Positions 29,933 to 39,086 of a stretch of DNA of 64,000 bases are shown here, piece after piece. The stretch is taken from contig MEOD01000079.1 of assembly GCA_001768555.1 (NCBI GenBank), forward strand, positions 1-64,000, in the 5' to 3' direction. The DNA is from Bacteroidetes bacterium GWF2_29_10. GTDB taxonomy: Bacteria; Bacteroidota; Bacteroidia; Bacteroidales; GWE2-29-8. How positions within the stretch are numbered: the stretch's first letter is position 1; each line of letters opens with the position of its first letter. The notes under the pieces were generated by a model that made no database searches, was not told where the DNA came from, and was given only the letters and a program-made list of their open reading frames with translations. The position numbers were made by a program, and so were the translations under genes.

Positions 29933-31858
29933 ATGTTAGAAAATAAAACGAAAATATTAATAATAGAAGATGATCTAAACATCCTTGAAACAACTGCAGA
30001 GTATCTCTCATTAGAAAATTACAATGTTATTAAAGCAACAGATGGAGATGAAGGTATAAAAATGGCTATAAAACATTTTCCTGATCTTATTCTTTGTGAT
30101 ATTAATATGCCTAAAGTTAATGGATACGACGTTTTTCTAACTTTGCAAAACAATTACTTTACTAGCCTTATTCCTTTCATCTTCCTAACAGCAAAATCAG
30201 AAAAAGAAGATATTTTTAAAGGAATGCAACTTGGAGCAAATGACTATATTGTTAAGCCATTTAATTATGATATTTTGCTTAACACCATAAAAATACGTTT
30301 GCAAAAATATGGCAATTTAATAAATACAAATGAAGAAAAGTTTTCAGCTATTATAAAAAATTCTGCTGATTGGATCTGGATTTCTGATATGTATGGAAAC
30401 ATTACTTTTTCTAATGATGTATGCGAAGAAATTACTGGCTTTAATAAAAATAACATTCTTGGGAATACTATATTAGACTATATCCCTATATATGAATTTG
30501 CAGATATTAGTAGTAATCATAATACTAAATTCAATAAAGAAAAACTTAAAAATAATTTTGAACATGTAGTTAAAAGAGCTGATGGAACAAATGTAAATGT
30601 CGACGTTAGCACATCAATTATTCTTAATAATGAGAATAAAGTGGCAGGAATTGTGGGTACTCATAGAAATATAACAGCGAAAAAACAAATAGAGACTCTT
30701 GAAAAAAATATAGAAATAGCAAAAACAGCGTCTCTCTTAAAACAACAATTTCTTGCAAATATGAGCCATGAAATGCGCACACCTTTAAATTGTATTATTG
30801 GCATGCTTGATTTTATGTTAAAAACCGAACTTAATGATAAACAGTTAAATTATGCAGAAACTATAAAAAGTTTCTCAGAAACTCTTTTAAAGATTATTAA
30901 TGATATTCTTGATCTTTCAAAAATAGAATCAGGAAAATTTGATCTAGAAAATGTTAATTTTAAGGTTGAAGATATCTTTGAAAACTCAAAATCGGTATTT
31001 AATTCTTTAGTAAAAGGGAAAAATATAGAATTTGTTGAGGTCACTGATGAAGCTATTCCTGAGCATATATTTGCAGATAAAATGCGCATAAATCAAATAA
31101 TCACAAACTACATATCAAATGCAATAAAATTTACCGAAACAGGAACAATTACTATAAAATATACATTATTAAACAAATTAACTACTGACAATAAACTAGA
31201 AATAAAAGTTGAAGTAATAGATACCGGGAAAGGGATTAGTAACGAAAATATAGAAAAACTTTTTAATACTTATTCTCAATTAAATAATTCAAGAATAAAA
31301 AATGTTGAAGGAACTGGATTAGGATTATCTATCTGTAAAAAATTAGCTGAACTTATGAATGGCGAAGTTGGCGTTTATAGTGAAATTAATAAAGGTAGTA
31401 ATTTTTGGTTTACTTTTGAAGCAGAAAAAGTAGCTAAGTTTGAAGAAGTAATATCTAAAATTGACAATAATGATTTTGAAGGAATTAAATTAAATCTTAA
31501 TATCCTATTAGTAGAAGATAAATATATTAATCAAGCAATGACAAAACTTCTTCTTAAAGATGCTAATTGCCAAATTGATATTGCTGAAAATGGCCAAATA
31601 GCATTAGAAATGTACAAGCAAGATAAATATGATATTATTCTTATGGATATTCAAATGCCTATAATGGATGGTATTACAACAACTTCTATTTTAAGACAAA
31701 GATATAAAAAACTACCTCCAATTATTGCCGTAACAGCAGATGTAATTGATTTAGGTTCTAAAGAACTTACTAATAAAGGGTTTGATGATTTATTACCCAA
31801 ACCAATTACAATTGAGTCTATTTATACTAAATTACTAAAGTGGAAAGAATTTTTATAA
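29933..31858 (+). CDS. Hybrid sensor histidine kinase REC-PAS-HisKA-HATPase-REC
   Basis: IIEDDLN...CDINMP REC; PAS; MSHEMRTPLNCIIGML H-box; GTGLGLSICKKLAELMNG G-box; LLVEDKYINQ...LMDIQMPIMDG REC. Confidence 0.95.
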   Translation: MLENKTKILIIEDDLNILETTAEYLSLENYNVIKATDGDEGIKMAIKHFPDLILCDINMPKVNGYDVFLTLQNNYFTSLIPFIFLTAKSEKEDIFKGMQLGANDYIVKPFNYDILLNTIKIRLQKYGNLINTNEEKFSAIIKNSADWIWISDMYGNITFSNDVCEEITGFNKNNILGNTILDYIPIYEFADISSNHNTKFNKEKLKNNFEHVVKRADGTNVNVDVSTSIILNNENKVAGIVGTHRNITAKKQIETLEKNIEIAKTASLLKQQFLANMSHEMRTPLNCIIGMLDFMLKTELNDKQLNYAETIKSFSETLLKIINDILDLSKIESGKFDLENVNFKVEDIFENSKSVFNSLVKGKNIEFVEVTDEAIPEHIFADKMRINQIITNYISNAIKFTETGTITIKYTLLNKLTTDNKLEIKVEVIDTGKGISNENIEKLFNTYSQLNNSRIKNVEGTGLGLSICKKLAELMNGEVGVYSEINKGSNFWFTFEAEKVAKFEEVISKIDNNDFEGIKLNLNILLVEDKYINQAMTKLLLKDANCQIDIAENGQIALEMYKQDKYDIILMDIQMPIMDGITTTSILRQRYKKLPPIIAVTADVIDLGSKELTNKGFDDLLPKPITIESIYTKLLKWKEFL

Positions 31859-31870
31859 ATTTGCATTTTA

Positions 31871-32485
31871 TTATTTAATACTTTTTAATCCTTCGTTTGC
31901 AGATGCATCATCAGGTTGAATAATTAACACTTTGTTAAACAACACGGCAGCTTCTTTTGTTTTCCCTAACTTAAAAGATGTCCAAGCAAGCATTAGCGTC
32001 GCATCATAGTCAAAAGGATAAAGATTTGCAACTTTTTCAAAATGTTTTAATGCATTTTGATAATCTTTATTACCATAATAAATATTTCCTAATCTATAAT
32101 TAGCGGTAGTATTATTAGGGTCAATCTTTAAAATATCATTATATTGTTTTTTTACAATTTCCCAATTACCAAGTGCTGATGCTGGCAATACTAATCCTAA
32201 TTTTGCTTCTATTGAATATGCTTTAAGCATTATTGATTTATTATAATAAGACGAAGATTCTGTAAAAAGTCCTGACATATAATAAAGCCAACCTAGTCTA
32301 AGGTTAATTTCATAAGATTTTTCATCATAATTTTTTTTGATTGCTTCTATAGCATTATTATATTCGCCTTTTTTCTCAAAAGCATAGCTGTTTTTAAAAG
32401 AGTTTGACAAGTTTTGAGCAAAAACATTGCTTGTTAATGCAATAGCAACGAAAAAAATAATTAGTCTTCTTAGTTTAGTTTCCAT
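31871..32485 (-). CDS. Secreted tetratricopeptide-repeat protein
   Basis: Signal peptide LRRLIIFFVAIALTSNVFAQ; TPRs (NNTTANYRLGNIYYGNKDYQNALKHFEKVANLYP etc.). Confidence 0.8.
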   Translation of the reverse strand: METKLRRLIIFFVAIALTSNVFAQNLSNSFKNSYAFEKKGEYNNAIEAIKKNYDEKSYEINLRLGWLYYMSGLFTESSSYYNKSIMLKAYSIEAKLGLVLPASALGNWEIVKKQYNDILKIDPNNTTANYRLGNIYYGNKDYQNALKHFEKVANLYPFDYDATLMLAWTSFKLGKTKEAAVLFNKVLIIQPDDASANEGLKSIK

Positions 32486-33813
32486 TTTATACCTCCAAAT
32501 ATTAAGTAATCATTAAATAAAATATTGTTCTTTATTGTAAAATTTATGTTTTCAGGAACATTATTGTACATGAAAACATCTTTGTTAATTTGTTGAATCG
32601 TTAAAGATAGTTCAATTTTTCGAGAAGGATAGTAATATAATCCAAAATTTATTATTTGCTTTATTTCTTCATTTATATTGTTTATATTATAATAAAGATT
32701 TCCATTGTTTAAATTAAAAAAGCTATGATTTCCTTTTGATATATTTGCCTCACAATATAATTTTGTAAATAATTTTGTAACAATACCTATTTTATAAAGT
32801 CCTTTTGTTTCAAATTGGTTATTTAAAACCTGATATGTCCCAAAAATATTAGTATTTAAATTATTAAAAGGATATACATTTAAACTAAAACCTATCTGAT
32901 TATTTCTAAAAGAACTTGATTTGGCAAAAGAATAATTTATTTCTGGTTTGAATATGTTAATCTGTTTGTATATTTTAAACGCAAATAAATAATCATTGAA
33001 AGAACTTGATTGCGTTCTAAATGTATTTAAATCTAAAAAACTACTCTCCTTATTTGTTCTAAAAAAATGAAAAGAAGGTTCAATAACAATTTTTTTTAAA
33101 TTAAATGAACTTATAATTTGATAATCAATTATTTTAGTTTTTAAATTATCTATTATTGTATCAAATCCCCCTAAATGATAGTATTTGTTATTTTGTATCT
33201 GCATGTATGATAAAGAATGACTAATAATCATTTTTTTTATCCTATGACTAAATGTAGGATTAATAAAAGTTTTATTTGTAGAGTATTCCGATTCTAAGTA
33301 TGGAATGGCCTTATTAGAAGAAATAATATAGTTGTTGATTTTTGACATAGGCGAATTATTATCAATACCAATATATAATCCCGCTTCATTGTAATTATAG
33401 TTATTATTAAATTTAAGTGATTCGGTATTTCTACTTGTGTTTATCATGCTGTAATGCAGATATGATTTGTTTAAAGCTTCGTCTTTGTTGAATTTATACG
33501 CTTTAATAAAATTATTGCTTGCAGTAAAATACTTTTCTGTATTATAAAATGCTATGCCTCTTCTCATCCTTAGATAAAACCAATCATGTCCATTTTTTAT
33601 AGATTCCTTTGTAACTATTTTTAGAGAATCATATTTTCCTTCGGTTAATAGCCGTAAGCTAACGTTATCGTAGTATTTAAAGTCTTTTAAATACGTCGTA
33701 TATTCAGTGTTTAATGATAACTTTAATGTATTCAACGGCTCAAATATATCTTGAGGGAAAATTTTAATGGTAATAAAAAATAATATAAAGAAAAAAGCTG
33801 TTAATATTTTCAT
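32470..33813 (-). CDS. TPR plus outer-membrane beta-barrel protein (YaiO-like layout)
   Basis: Signal peptide, helical repeat N-terminus (GHDWFYLRMRRGIAFYNTEKYFTASNNFIKAYKF), beta-strand-rich C-terminus; overlaps the next gene by 16 bp. Confidence 0.6.
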   Translation of the reverse strand: MKILTAFFFILFFITIKIFPQDIFEPLNTLKLSLNTEYTTYLKDFKYYDNVSLRLLTEGKYDSLKIVTKESIKNGHDWFYLRMRRGIAFYNTEKYFTASNNFIKAYKFNKDEALNKSYLHYSMINTSRNTESLKFNNNYNYNEAGLYIGIDNNSPMSKINNYIISSNKAIPYLESEYSTNKTFINPTFSHRIKKMIISHSLSYMQIQNNKYYHLGGFDTIIDNLKTKIIDYQIISSFNLKKIVIEPSFHFFRTNKESSFLDLNTFRTQSSSFNDYLFAFKIYKQINIFKPEINYSFAKSSSFRNNQIGFSLNVYPFNNLNTNIFGTYQVLNNQFETKGLYKIGIVTKLFTKLYCEANISKGNHSFFNLNNGNLYYNINNINEEIKQIINFGLYYYPSRKIELSLTIQQINKDVFMYNNVPENINFTIKNNILFNDYLIFGGIKWKLN

Positions 33814-33814
33814 T

Positions 33815-35989
33815 TTATTTGTTGTCTATAATAAAGGAATAAAGAGTTTTATTCAAAATGTATGAATAATTTATTTTGTTATCTATAATCCCAATTTTGA
33901 AATTTATTTTCTTTAATGTGTTCCCTAATATTTTTACCGTAATTGATGACTCCATATTAATTTTCGAATTATTAAGATATTTCTCGCATTGATTGTATTT
34001 ACATTGATATTTACTTTTAGTGAAAATATAGAAAGGGGCAAAAATATCTTGGAGCATTAGCATTATTTTATTATTAAATAATGTTAATGGCAAACTATCA
34101 TCATATTCAATGTCTTGATAAAATGATTTTAATATTTTATAATTAGCAAGGAAAAAATAAAACAAATGTGATTTTTTATTTCCATAAAAAGAAGTGAACA
34201 TGAAAATGTTATCTGTATTTATGAAATAGGCAGAAGAGTTTGTTTCTCTGCAATAAATGTATGTGTTGTTATATGCATCAGTTAATATTTCCCACTCAAG
34301 GTTAACTTTATTTGTTGATAATACTATCAATTTTTGTCCAGGAGTAAAGTTGTAAGCTTTAATCATGGAACTGTCAGAAACAATATTCATTACCGTTTCA
34401 TTCTCTTTTGGTATATCAAATAATTTTAGTGTATATTTATTATCTGTTTTGACTATGTAATTTGCAATAGGGTAATAAATAGTTTCTGAACCTATGTGTG
34501 GATATTTTTGTAATTGAAAATGTAAATGTGGATATGGAGAACGACCTGAATTGCCAACATAACCAATAATATTGCCTTTTTTTACAATGTCGCCTACTTT
34601 TACCTTTATTTTATCTGTTCTTAAATGATTTAATGATGCATATAGACTTTCCGAATATTTAATAATAACTGCATTTCCCCAATTTTCCTCAATATTAACA
34701 TCGCCTATATTATTATCTTTAACACTATCTATAATCTCAATAACAAGACCATCTATGGGAGCTAGTACTGGTTTGTTATAACAATAATAATCATCAAGAA
34801 CAAGCCCCTCTCCTTTAAATTGATTATCTGTATTATCTACAATGTTAAAGTCTAAAGCGTATTGCCAATCTCCTTTATGTGTATGATTGCCATTATTGCC
34901 TTGCGATATTTTCCACTCCCCAAAAAATGGGAAATCTATTGGTGCATAAAAAAAGTTATTAAAACGTTTACTATTATTCACATAATTATACAAATTTTGT
35001 TCTGGAGAATAAAGCTGAATATGTGGTATTTTTATAAATTTATTCGAATGACCAGATCTTAATACAAATAAAAATAATAATACCGCCATATTAAATGGCA
35101 TTGAATAAATTGGTAATCCAAAGATTGACAATAAAGAGCTAAATCCAGAGAGTATTATGGATGTTATTGGAATAAAAAGAATTATAGTGAAAAAGGAACT
35201 TATATTTGGTATAGTAAAAAAGGAGCCTATCGCTATTGATGTAAGGATAAAATTAAAGCCTATATATAGATAATTTAAATGTGTAATATCTGCTCCTATA
35301 AACTTATAATAATTATAGGTGAAGAAAAAACCTACAATTGACAATAGAAAAGCTATTCTGGAATGAATTAACAAACCTATTGCTATTATCACTCCTGCAA
35401 TAATATTATATTGAAAAAGAATTGCCCCTAGTGATTTGAAATAGGTAATAATAGGAATTGGTATTGCTAAATTGTTTATTTGTTCATATAGTGATACTGC
35501 CTGAATGCCTCCTATTCCATATAAATCATTTAATACGTAAATTCCCCTATCACTAATTTCTAAACTCTTAAATTCATGTCCCGATAAAACAACAAGCCAT
35601 ATGCTTATCATAAAGGGAAAACTTAAATAAGGAAGTAAATATTTCTCTAAAATATTTTCAATAGTAATAGTGAAAAACAAAGTTAGTATAGACGCAAAAA
35701 TCAGAAAAAATACAAACTGAACATTAAAATTATACGAAACTCCTAAAGCCAAACCTATAAATACATTATTAAAACTATAATAACCATTTTGTATATTTGA
35801 CCTGTTAAATCCTAAAAGCAAAGACAAAGATACTGACGTAAATATGGCTATAACTCCAGCCAAACCTGAATAAACATCAAAAAATGAAACTATCAACAAT
35901 AATAACCCAAATATTTTATTCTTAGAAAAAAATATTTGGGAATAACTATTTAAAAAACTATTTAAAATGAAAGATAGTTGATGTCTCAT
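33815..35989 (-). CDS. Urea-transporter-like membrane domain fused to an M23 (LytM) peptidase domain
   Basis: N-terminal ~310 aa polytopic with LLGFNRSNIQNGYYSFNNVFIGLALGVSYNFN (UT family-like); C-terminal HTHKGDWQYALDFNIVD, GNAVIIKYSESLYASLNHLRTDKIKVKVGDIVKKGNIIGYVGNSGRSPYPHLHFQLQ (M23). Confidence 0.8.
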   Translation of the reverse strand: MRHQLSFILNSFLNSYSQIFFSKNKIFGLLLLIVSFFDVYSGLAGVIAIFTSVSLSLLLGFNRSNIQNGYYSFNNVFIGLALGVSYNFNVQFVFFLIFASILTLFFTITIENILEKYLLPYLSFPFMISIWLVVLSGHEFKSLEISDRGIYVLNDLYGIGGIQAVSLYEQINNLAIPIPIITYFKSLGAILFQYNIIAGVIIAIGLLIHSRIAFLLSIVGFFFTYNYYKFIGADITHLNYLYIGFNFILTSIAIGSFFTIPNISSFFTIILFIPITSIILSGFSSLLSIFGLPIYSMPFNMAVLLFLFVLRSGHSNKFIKIPHIQLYSPEQNLYNYVNNSKRFNNFFYAPIDFPFFGEWKISQGNNGNHTHKGDWQYALDFNIVDNTDNQFKGEGLVLDDYYCYNKPVLAPIDGLVIEIIDSVKDNNIGDVNIEENWGNAVIIKYSESLYASLNHLRTDKIKVKVGDIVKKGNIIGYVGNSGRSPYPHLHFQLQKYPHIGSETIYYPIANYIVKTDNKYTLKLFDIPKENETVMNIVSDSSMIKAYNFTPGQKLIVLSTNKVNLEWEILTDAYNNTYIYCRETNSSAYFINTDNIFMFTSFYGNKKSHLFYFFLANYKILKSFYQDIEYDDSLPLTLFNNKIMLMLQDIFAPFYIFTKSKYQCKYNQCEKYLNNSKINMESSITVKILGNTLKKINFKIGIIDNKINYSYILNKTLYSFIIDNK

Positions 35990-35998
35990 TTCTTTGTA

Positions 35999-37357
35999 TT
36001 ACAACTCAAATTTGTTTAAATGTTCTGGTGTTTGTTCTGAACGTTCAAATGTTTCTGATGTTTCCCGCTTTCTTACTATATGAACATTGTTTTGTAAATC
36101 AATCATAACTATATTTGGACGTAAATTAATAAATTGCATCCATTGAGTCATATTATAGGCACCTATATTGCTAATAACTAAATTATCTCCTTTGTTTAAT
36201 AATGGTAAATTAATACTTTCCCTTATTACATCTATATTCATACATAAAGGACCATACAAAACGGTGTCTTCTGTAAAATGTGAAAATGGTTGTGCTGGGG
36301 TAATTTTATGATCATACCAAAAGGATGTAAACAAAATATTGACGCCAACATCAATTATTGTTGCTCGCTTCCCACTCGTAAGTCTCTTATTTGCTATTAC
36401 CGAACCTATCAAAAAGGATGTGTCGTCTATTAACGCTCGGCCTGATTCTAATATTAATGTTGGAAGATTTTCTGGTTTTATATTCGAATTTATTAATGTA
36501 GAAGTTATTGCATCTGCATAATCATTAATTGTAGGATTTGTATCAACCCCTTGCAAAAAGGAACCTTTTAATGTGTTCTTCGATGTAAAACCTCCTCCTA
36601 AATCAATATATGATATAGTATGACCATATTTTGACTGAAGATTAAGGCTAAGGTCTATAAGTTTTGATGTTGCTACAGAATAAGCCATAGGGGATAAAAT
36701 AAATGTGCCTATATGACAATGTAAACCCATTAGTTCTAAATAATCATTTAGCATAATCTTATTTAAAGCATCCCAAGCCTGACCATTCTCATAATTAAAT
36801 CCAAACCTATCCCACATAGGATAAATACCACAATCCAAATTAATTCTAATAGCCACTTTAGCCTTCTTGTTGCAACCTTTTGCAATTGACATTAAACTAT
36901 ATAATTCATCAAGATGGTCTATATGAATTAATGAATCATTATTTATAGCTTTAAGTAACTCTTCATCTGTTTTATGTGGCCCATTAAATATAATATATTT
37001 TCCAGGAACTCCATTTTTTAATGCCTTATCATATTCAAATCCAGAAACAACTTCTGCCCAAGAACCTTCTTGATGAAAAACTTTACACACACTATCCAAA
37101 TAATTTGTTTTATATGACCAGGCAAATTGAACTTTTGGATAACGATCCGTAAAAGCTCGCTTTGCTTCATTTATGTTTTTCCTAATTAACCTCTCTGAAA
37201 TAACAAAAAGAGGAGAACCATATTCTTTAACAAGATCTTTTACTTTATTATTTTCTATTTCAGTCATTGGTAAATATTCTGTTCTTAAACCAAATTTATT
37301 TGGCATGCCTGTCTCTACTTTTTTTATTACAGGTCTCTCATAACTTAATTTTGTCAT
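35999..37357 (-). CDS. PLP-dependent decarboxylase (diaminopimelate/ornithine decarboxylase fold type III) with N-terminal extension
   Basis: FAWSYKTNYLDSVCKVFHQEGSWAEVVSGFEYDKAL PLP-Lys region; GLHCHIGT; YIDLGGGF; LILESGRALIDD; YGPLCMNIDVI; preceded by MTKLSYERPVIKKVETGMPNKFG. Confidence 0.87.
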   Translation of the reverse strand: MTKLSYERPVIKKVETGMPNKFGLRTEYLPMTEIENNKVKDLVKEYGSPLFVISERLIRKNINEAKRAFTDRYPKVQFAWSYKTNYLDSVCKVFHQEGSWAEVVSGFEYDKALKNGVPGKYIIFNGPHKTDEELLKAINNDSLIHIDHLDELYSLMSIAKGCNKKAKVAIRINLDCGIYPMWDRFGFNYENGQAWDALNKIMLNDYLELMGLHCHIGTFILSPMAYSVATSKLIDLSLNLQSKYGHTISYIDLGGGFTSKNTLKGSFLQGVDTNPTINDYADAITSTLINSNIKPENLPTLILESGRALIDDTSFLIGSVIANKRLTSGKRATIIDVGVNILFTSFWYDHKITPAQPFSHFTEDTVLYGPLCMNIDVIRESINLPLLNKGDNLVISNIGAYNMTQWMQFINLRPNIVMIDLQNNVHIVRKRETSETFERSEQTPEHLNKFEL

Positions 37358-37378
37358 AATATATCTATTAAAATAATT

Positions 37379-38431
37379 TTATAATTCGCCTAATGTTGAA
37401 ATTTGTTCCAGTTCCTCAATATCTACAATCATATCATAAGAATATCTTACAAACATCTTCCCCGTTTTATAGTGTAATGATGGTGATACCTTTTCTCCAA
37501 TGCACAACTTTAATAGCATTTCCGGAATATTGTTCCCAACTCCAAAGCTTAAATATATCCAAGCTGGGATGCGAGGATTGATTTCCAATAAATAGTAATC
37601 ATTAGTATCTTTCTTTTTTATAATTTCCAATTCAAAAGCACCTCGCCATTTAGTTTTATTTATAAAGTTTTGCGTTATATTTTTTAGATTATCATCTTCT
37701 ATAGAAACACCTGCCCATGCTTTACCTTTATCCGTAATATATTGTTTTCGCATAGATACATAAGAAATAAGTTCCCCATTGCCATCTCCAAGTCCTGTTA
37801 CGTTTAACTCTTGACCATCTATAAATTCTTGAATTATTATTGGTAAGCCCCATTTATTTGCTATTTTATTAAAGTGTTGTTGTGCTTGTTCTATATTGGA
37901 AGCTATGCTTGCATCATAGTATTTACCTTTAACTGCTATAGGAAAATTAATATTTGATGGAAGTTTATAAAATTCATTAGGAGAATTTATTGTATGTGAA
38001 GCAGGAACCTTTATTCCATATTTATCTCCAAAACTATTTAAATTAACTTTATGCCTTTCCTCAAACTGTTCTATAGTTGGTAAAAAAGTTTTTATGCCTA
38101 TTTCTTCTAATCTATCCTTTAGTTTTATAAAAGAATATAATTCTGCATCAAAATTTGGAATGATAACATCTATTTTTTCTATACTATTTACATGCTTAAT
38201 CCTTTCAAAAAGAACTTCCATGCCTGCTGAGGGATAAGGAATTTGATATGTTTTGTCTATTAAATCATGCATGAAAATACCTGGCTCTAGCGACTCATAA
38301 GCAAGACCTATAATTTTTGAATTAAAAATTTCAGATTCTTTTATACATCGTATTACGGGAATACCTGGACCTGGATTATCTATAGCGTTTAGACCCGTAA
38401 CAGCTACTGTGATTGACTTCCTTTTATTCAT
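37379..38431 (-). CDS. ATP-grasp carboxylate-amine ligase-like protein
   Basis: ATP-grasp layout: FPIAVKGKYYDASIASN, PIIIQEFIDGQELNVTGLGD, WRGAFELEIIKKKDTNDYYLLEINPRIPAWIYLS. Confidence 0.85.
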   Translation of the reverse strand: MNKRKSITVAVTGLNAIDNPGPGIPVIRCIKESEIFNSKIIGLAYESLEPGIFMHDLIDKTYQIPYPSAGMEVLFERIKHVNSIEKIDVIIPNFDAELYSFIKLKDRLEEIGIKTFLPTIEQFEERHKVNLNSFGDKYGIKVPASHTINSPNEFYKLPSNINFPIAVKGKYYDASIASNIEQAQQHFNKIANKWGLPIIIQEFIDGQELNVTGLGDGNGELISYVSMRKQYITDKGKAWAGVSIEDDNLKNITQNFINKTKWRGAFELEIIKKKDTNDYYLLEINPRIPAWIYLSFGVGNNIPEMLLKLCIGEKVSPSLHYKTGKMFVRYSYDMIVDIEELEQISTLGEL

Positions 38432-38434
38432 AGC

Positions 38435-38683
38435 TTATTTATCTAGTTCTATTACTAAATAGGCCTTAAGTAAAGATACAAAATCATAGTAATCTTTTTC
38501 AAAAGCTGTAGATTCTACTTCATATTTGTCCATTATATGATCTTTTATTGATTCGTAAGCCATTTCGGCTTTTAGCATATTGATTATCTCTACTCCCATT
38601 TGGTTTGTTGTAAATGACTCGCCCGAAACTGGATTAAATATAAATCCCGTATTACTTATTGCTATACTATTTTTTATTTTCAT
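38435..38683 (-). CDS. PqqD-family small protein (RRE-like fold)
   Basis: 82 aa: NSIAISNTGFIFNPVSGESFTTNQMGVEIINMLKAEMAYESIKDHIMDKYEVESTAFEKDYYDFVSLLKAYLVIE, matching the PqqD winged-helix layout. Confidence 0.7.
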   Translation of the reverse strand: MKIKNSIAISNTGFIFNPVSGESFTTNQMGVEIINMLKAEMAYESIKDHIMDKYEVESTAFEKDYYDFVSLLKAYLVIELDK

Positions 38684-38858
38684 TTTATAGACAATTTTTT
38701 TATTTTTAAATATTAATTCTCAATCTTTGACAAACGAAAATAGTAAAAGGTTTAATCAAAAACAATATTATTTTTAAAAGAAAACTTTATATATCACATT
38801 ATCAATACAATTAAAAATAAAAAAACATGTAAATAAAAAAATGAAATAAACAAAATTC

Positions 38859-38924
38859 ATCGACGTAATTACTAAGATAAATTGACATAATTATTAATAT
38901 AGATTGACATAAACCTTAATTTAT
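38859..38924. repeat. Three 22-bp phased direct repeats upstream of the PqqD operon
   Basis: ATCGACGTAATTACTAAGATAA / ATTGACATAATTATTAATATAG / ATTGACATAAACCTTAATTTAT at exact 22-bp spacing (17/22 identity between neighbours). Confidence 0.6.
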
Positions 38925-39086
38925 CATTTTAAATTCTTGTTAATAATACAATAAAACTACATCTAGTGTGAAATATTTAGAGTTAAAATTGATAATTGGT
39001 TTTTTTGTTATTGTGTCATATTAAAAAGTAATGGCATAACTATTGATATTAATACTATTCTTTAAAAAAAAGTTTAATTTATTACT

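Noticed and set aside
38684-38858. Separate RiPP precursor peptide gene next to the PqqD operon
   Set aside because: I found no convincing small ORF with RBS and leader/core features in this AT-rich gap, so no precursor is claimed.
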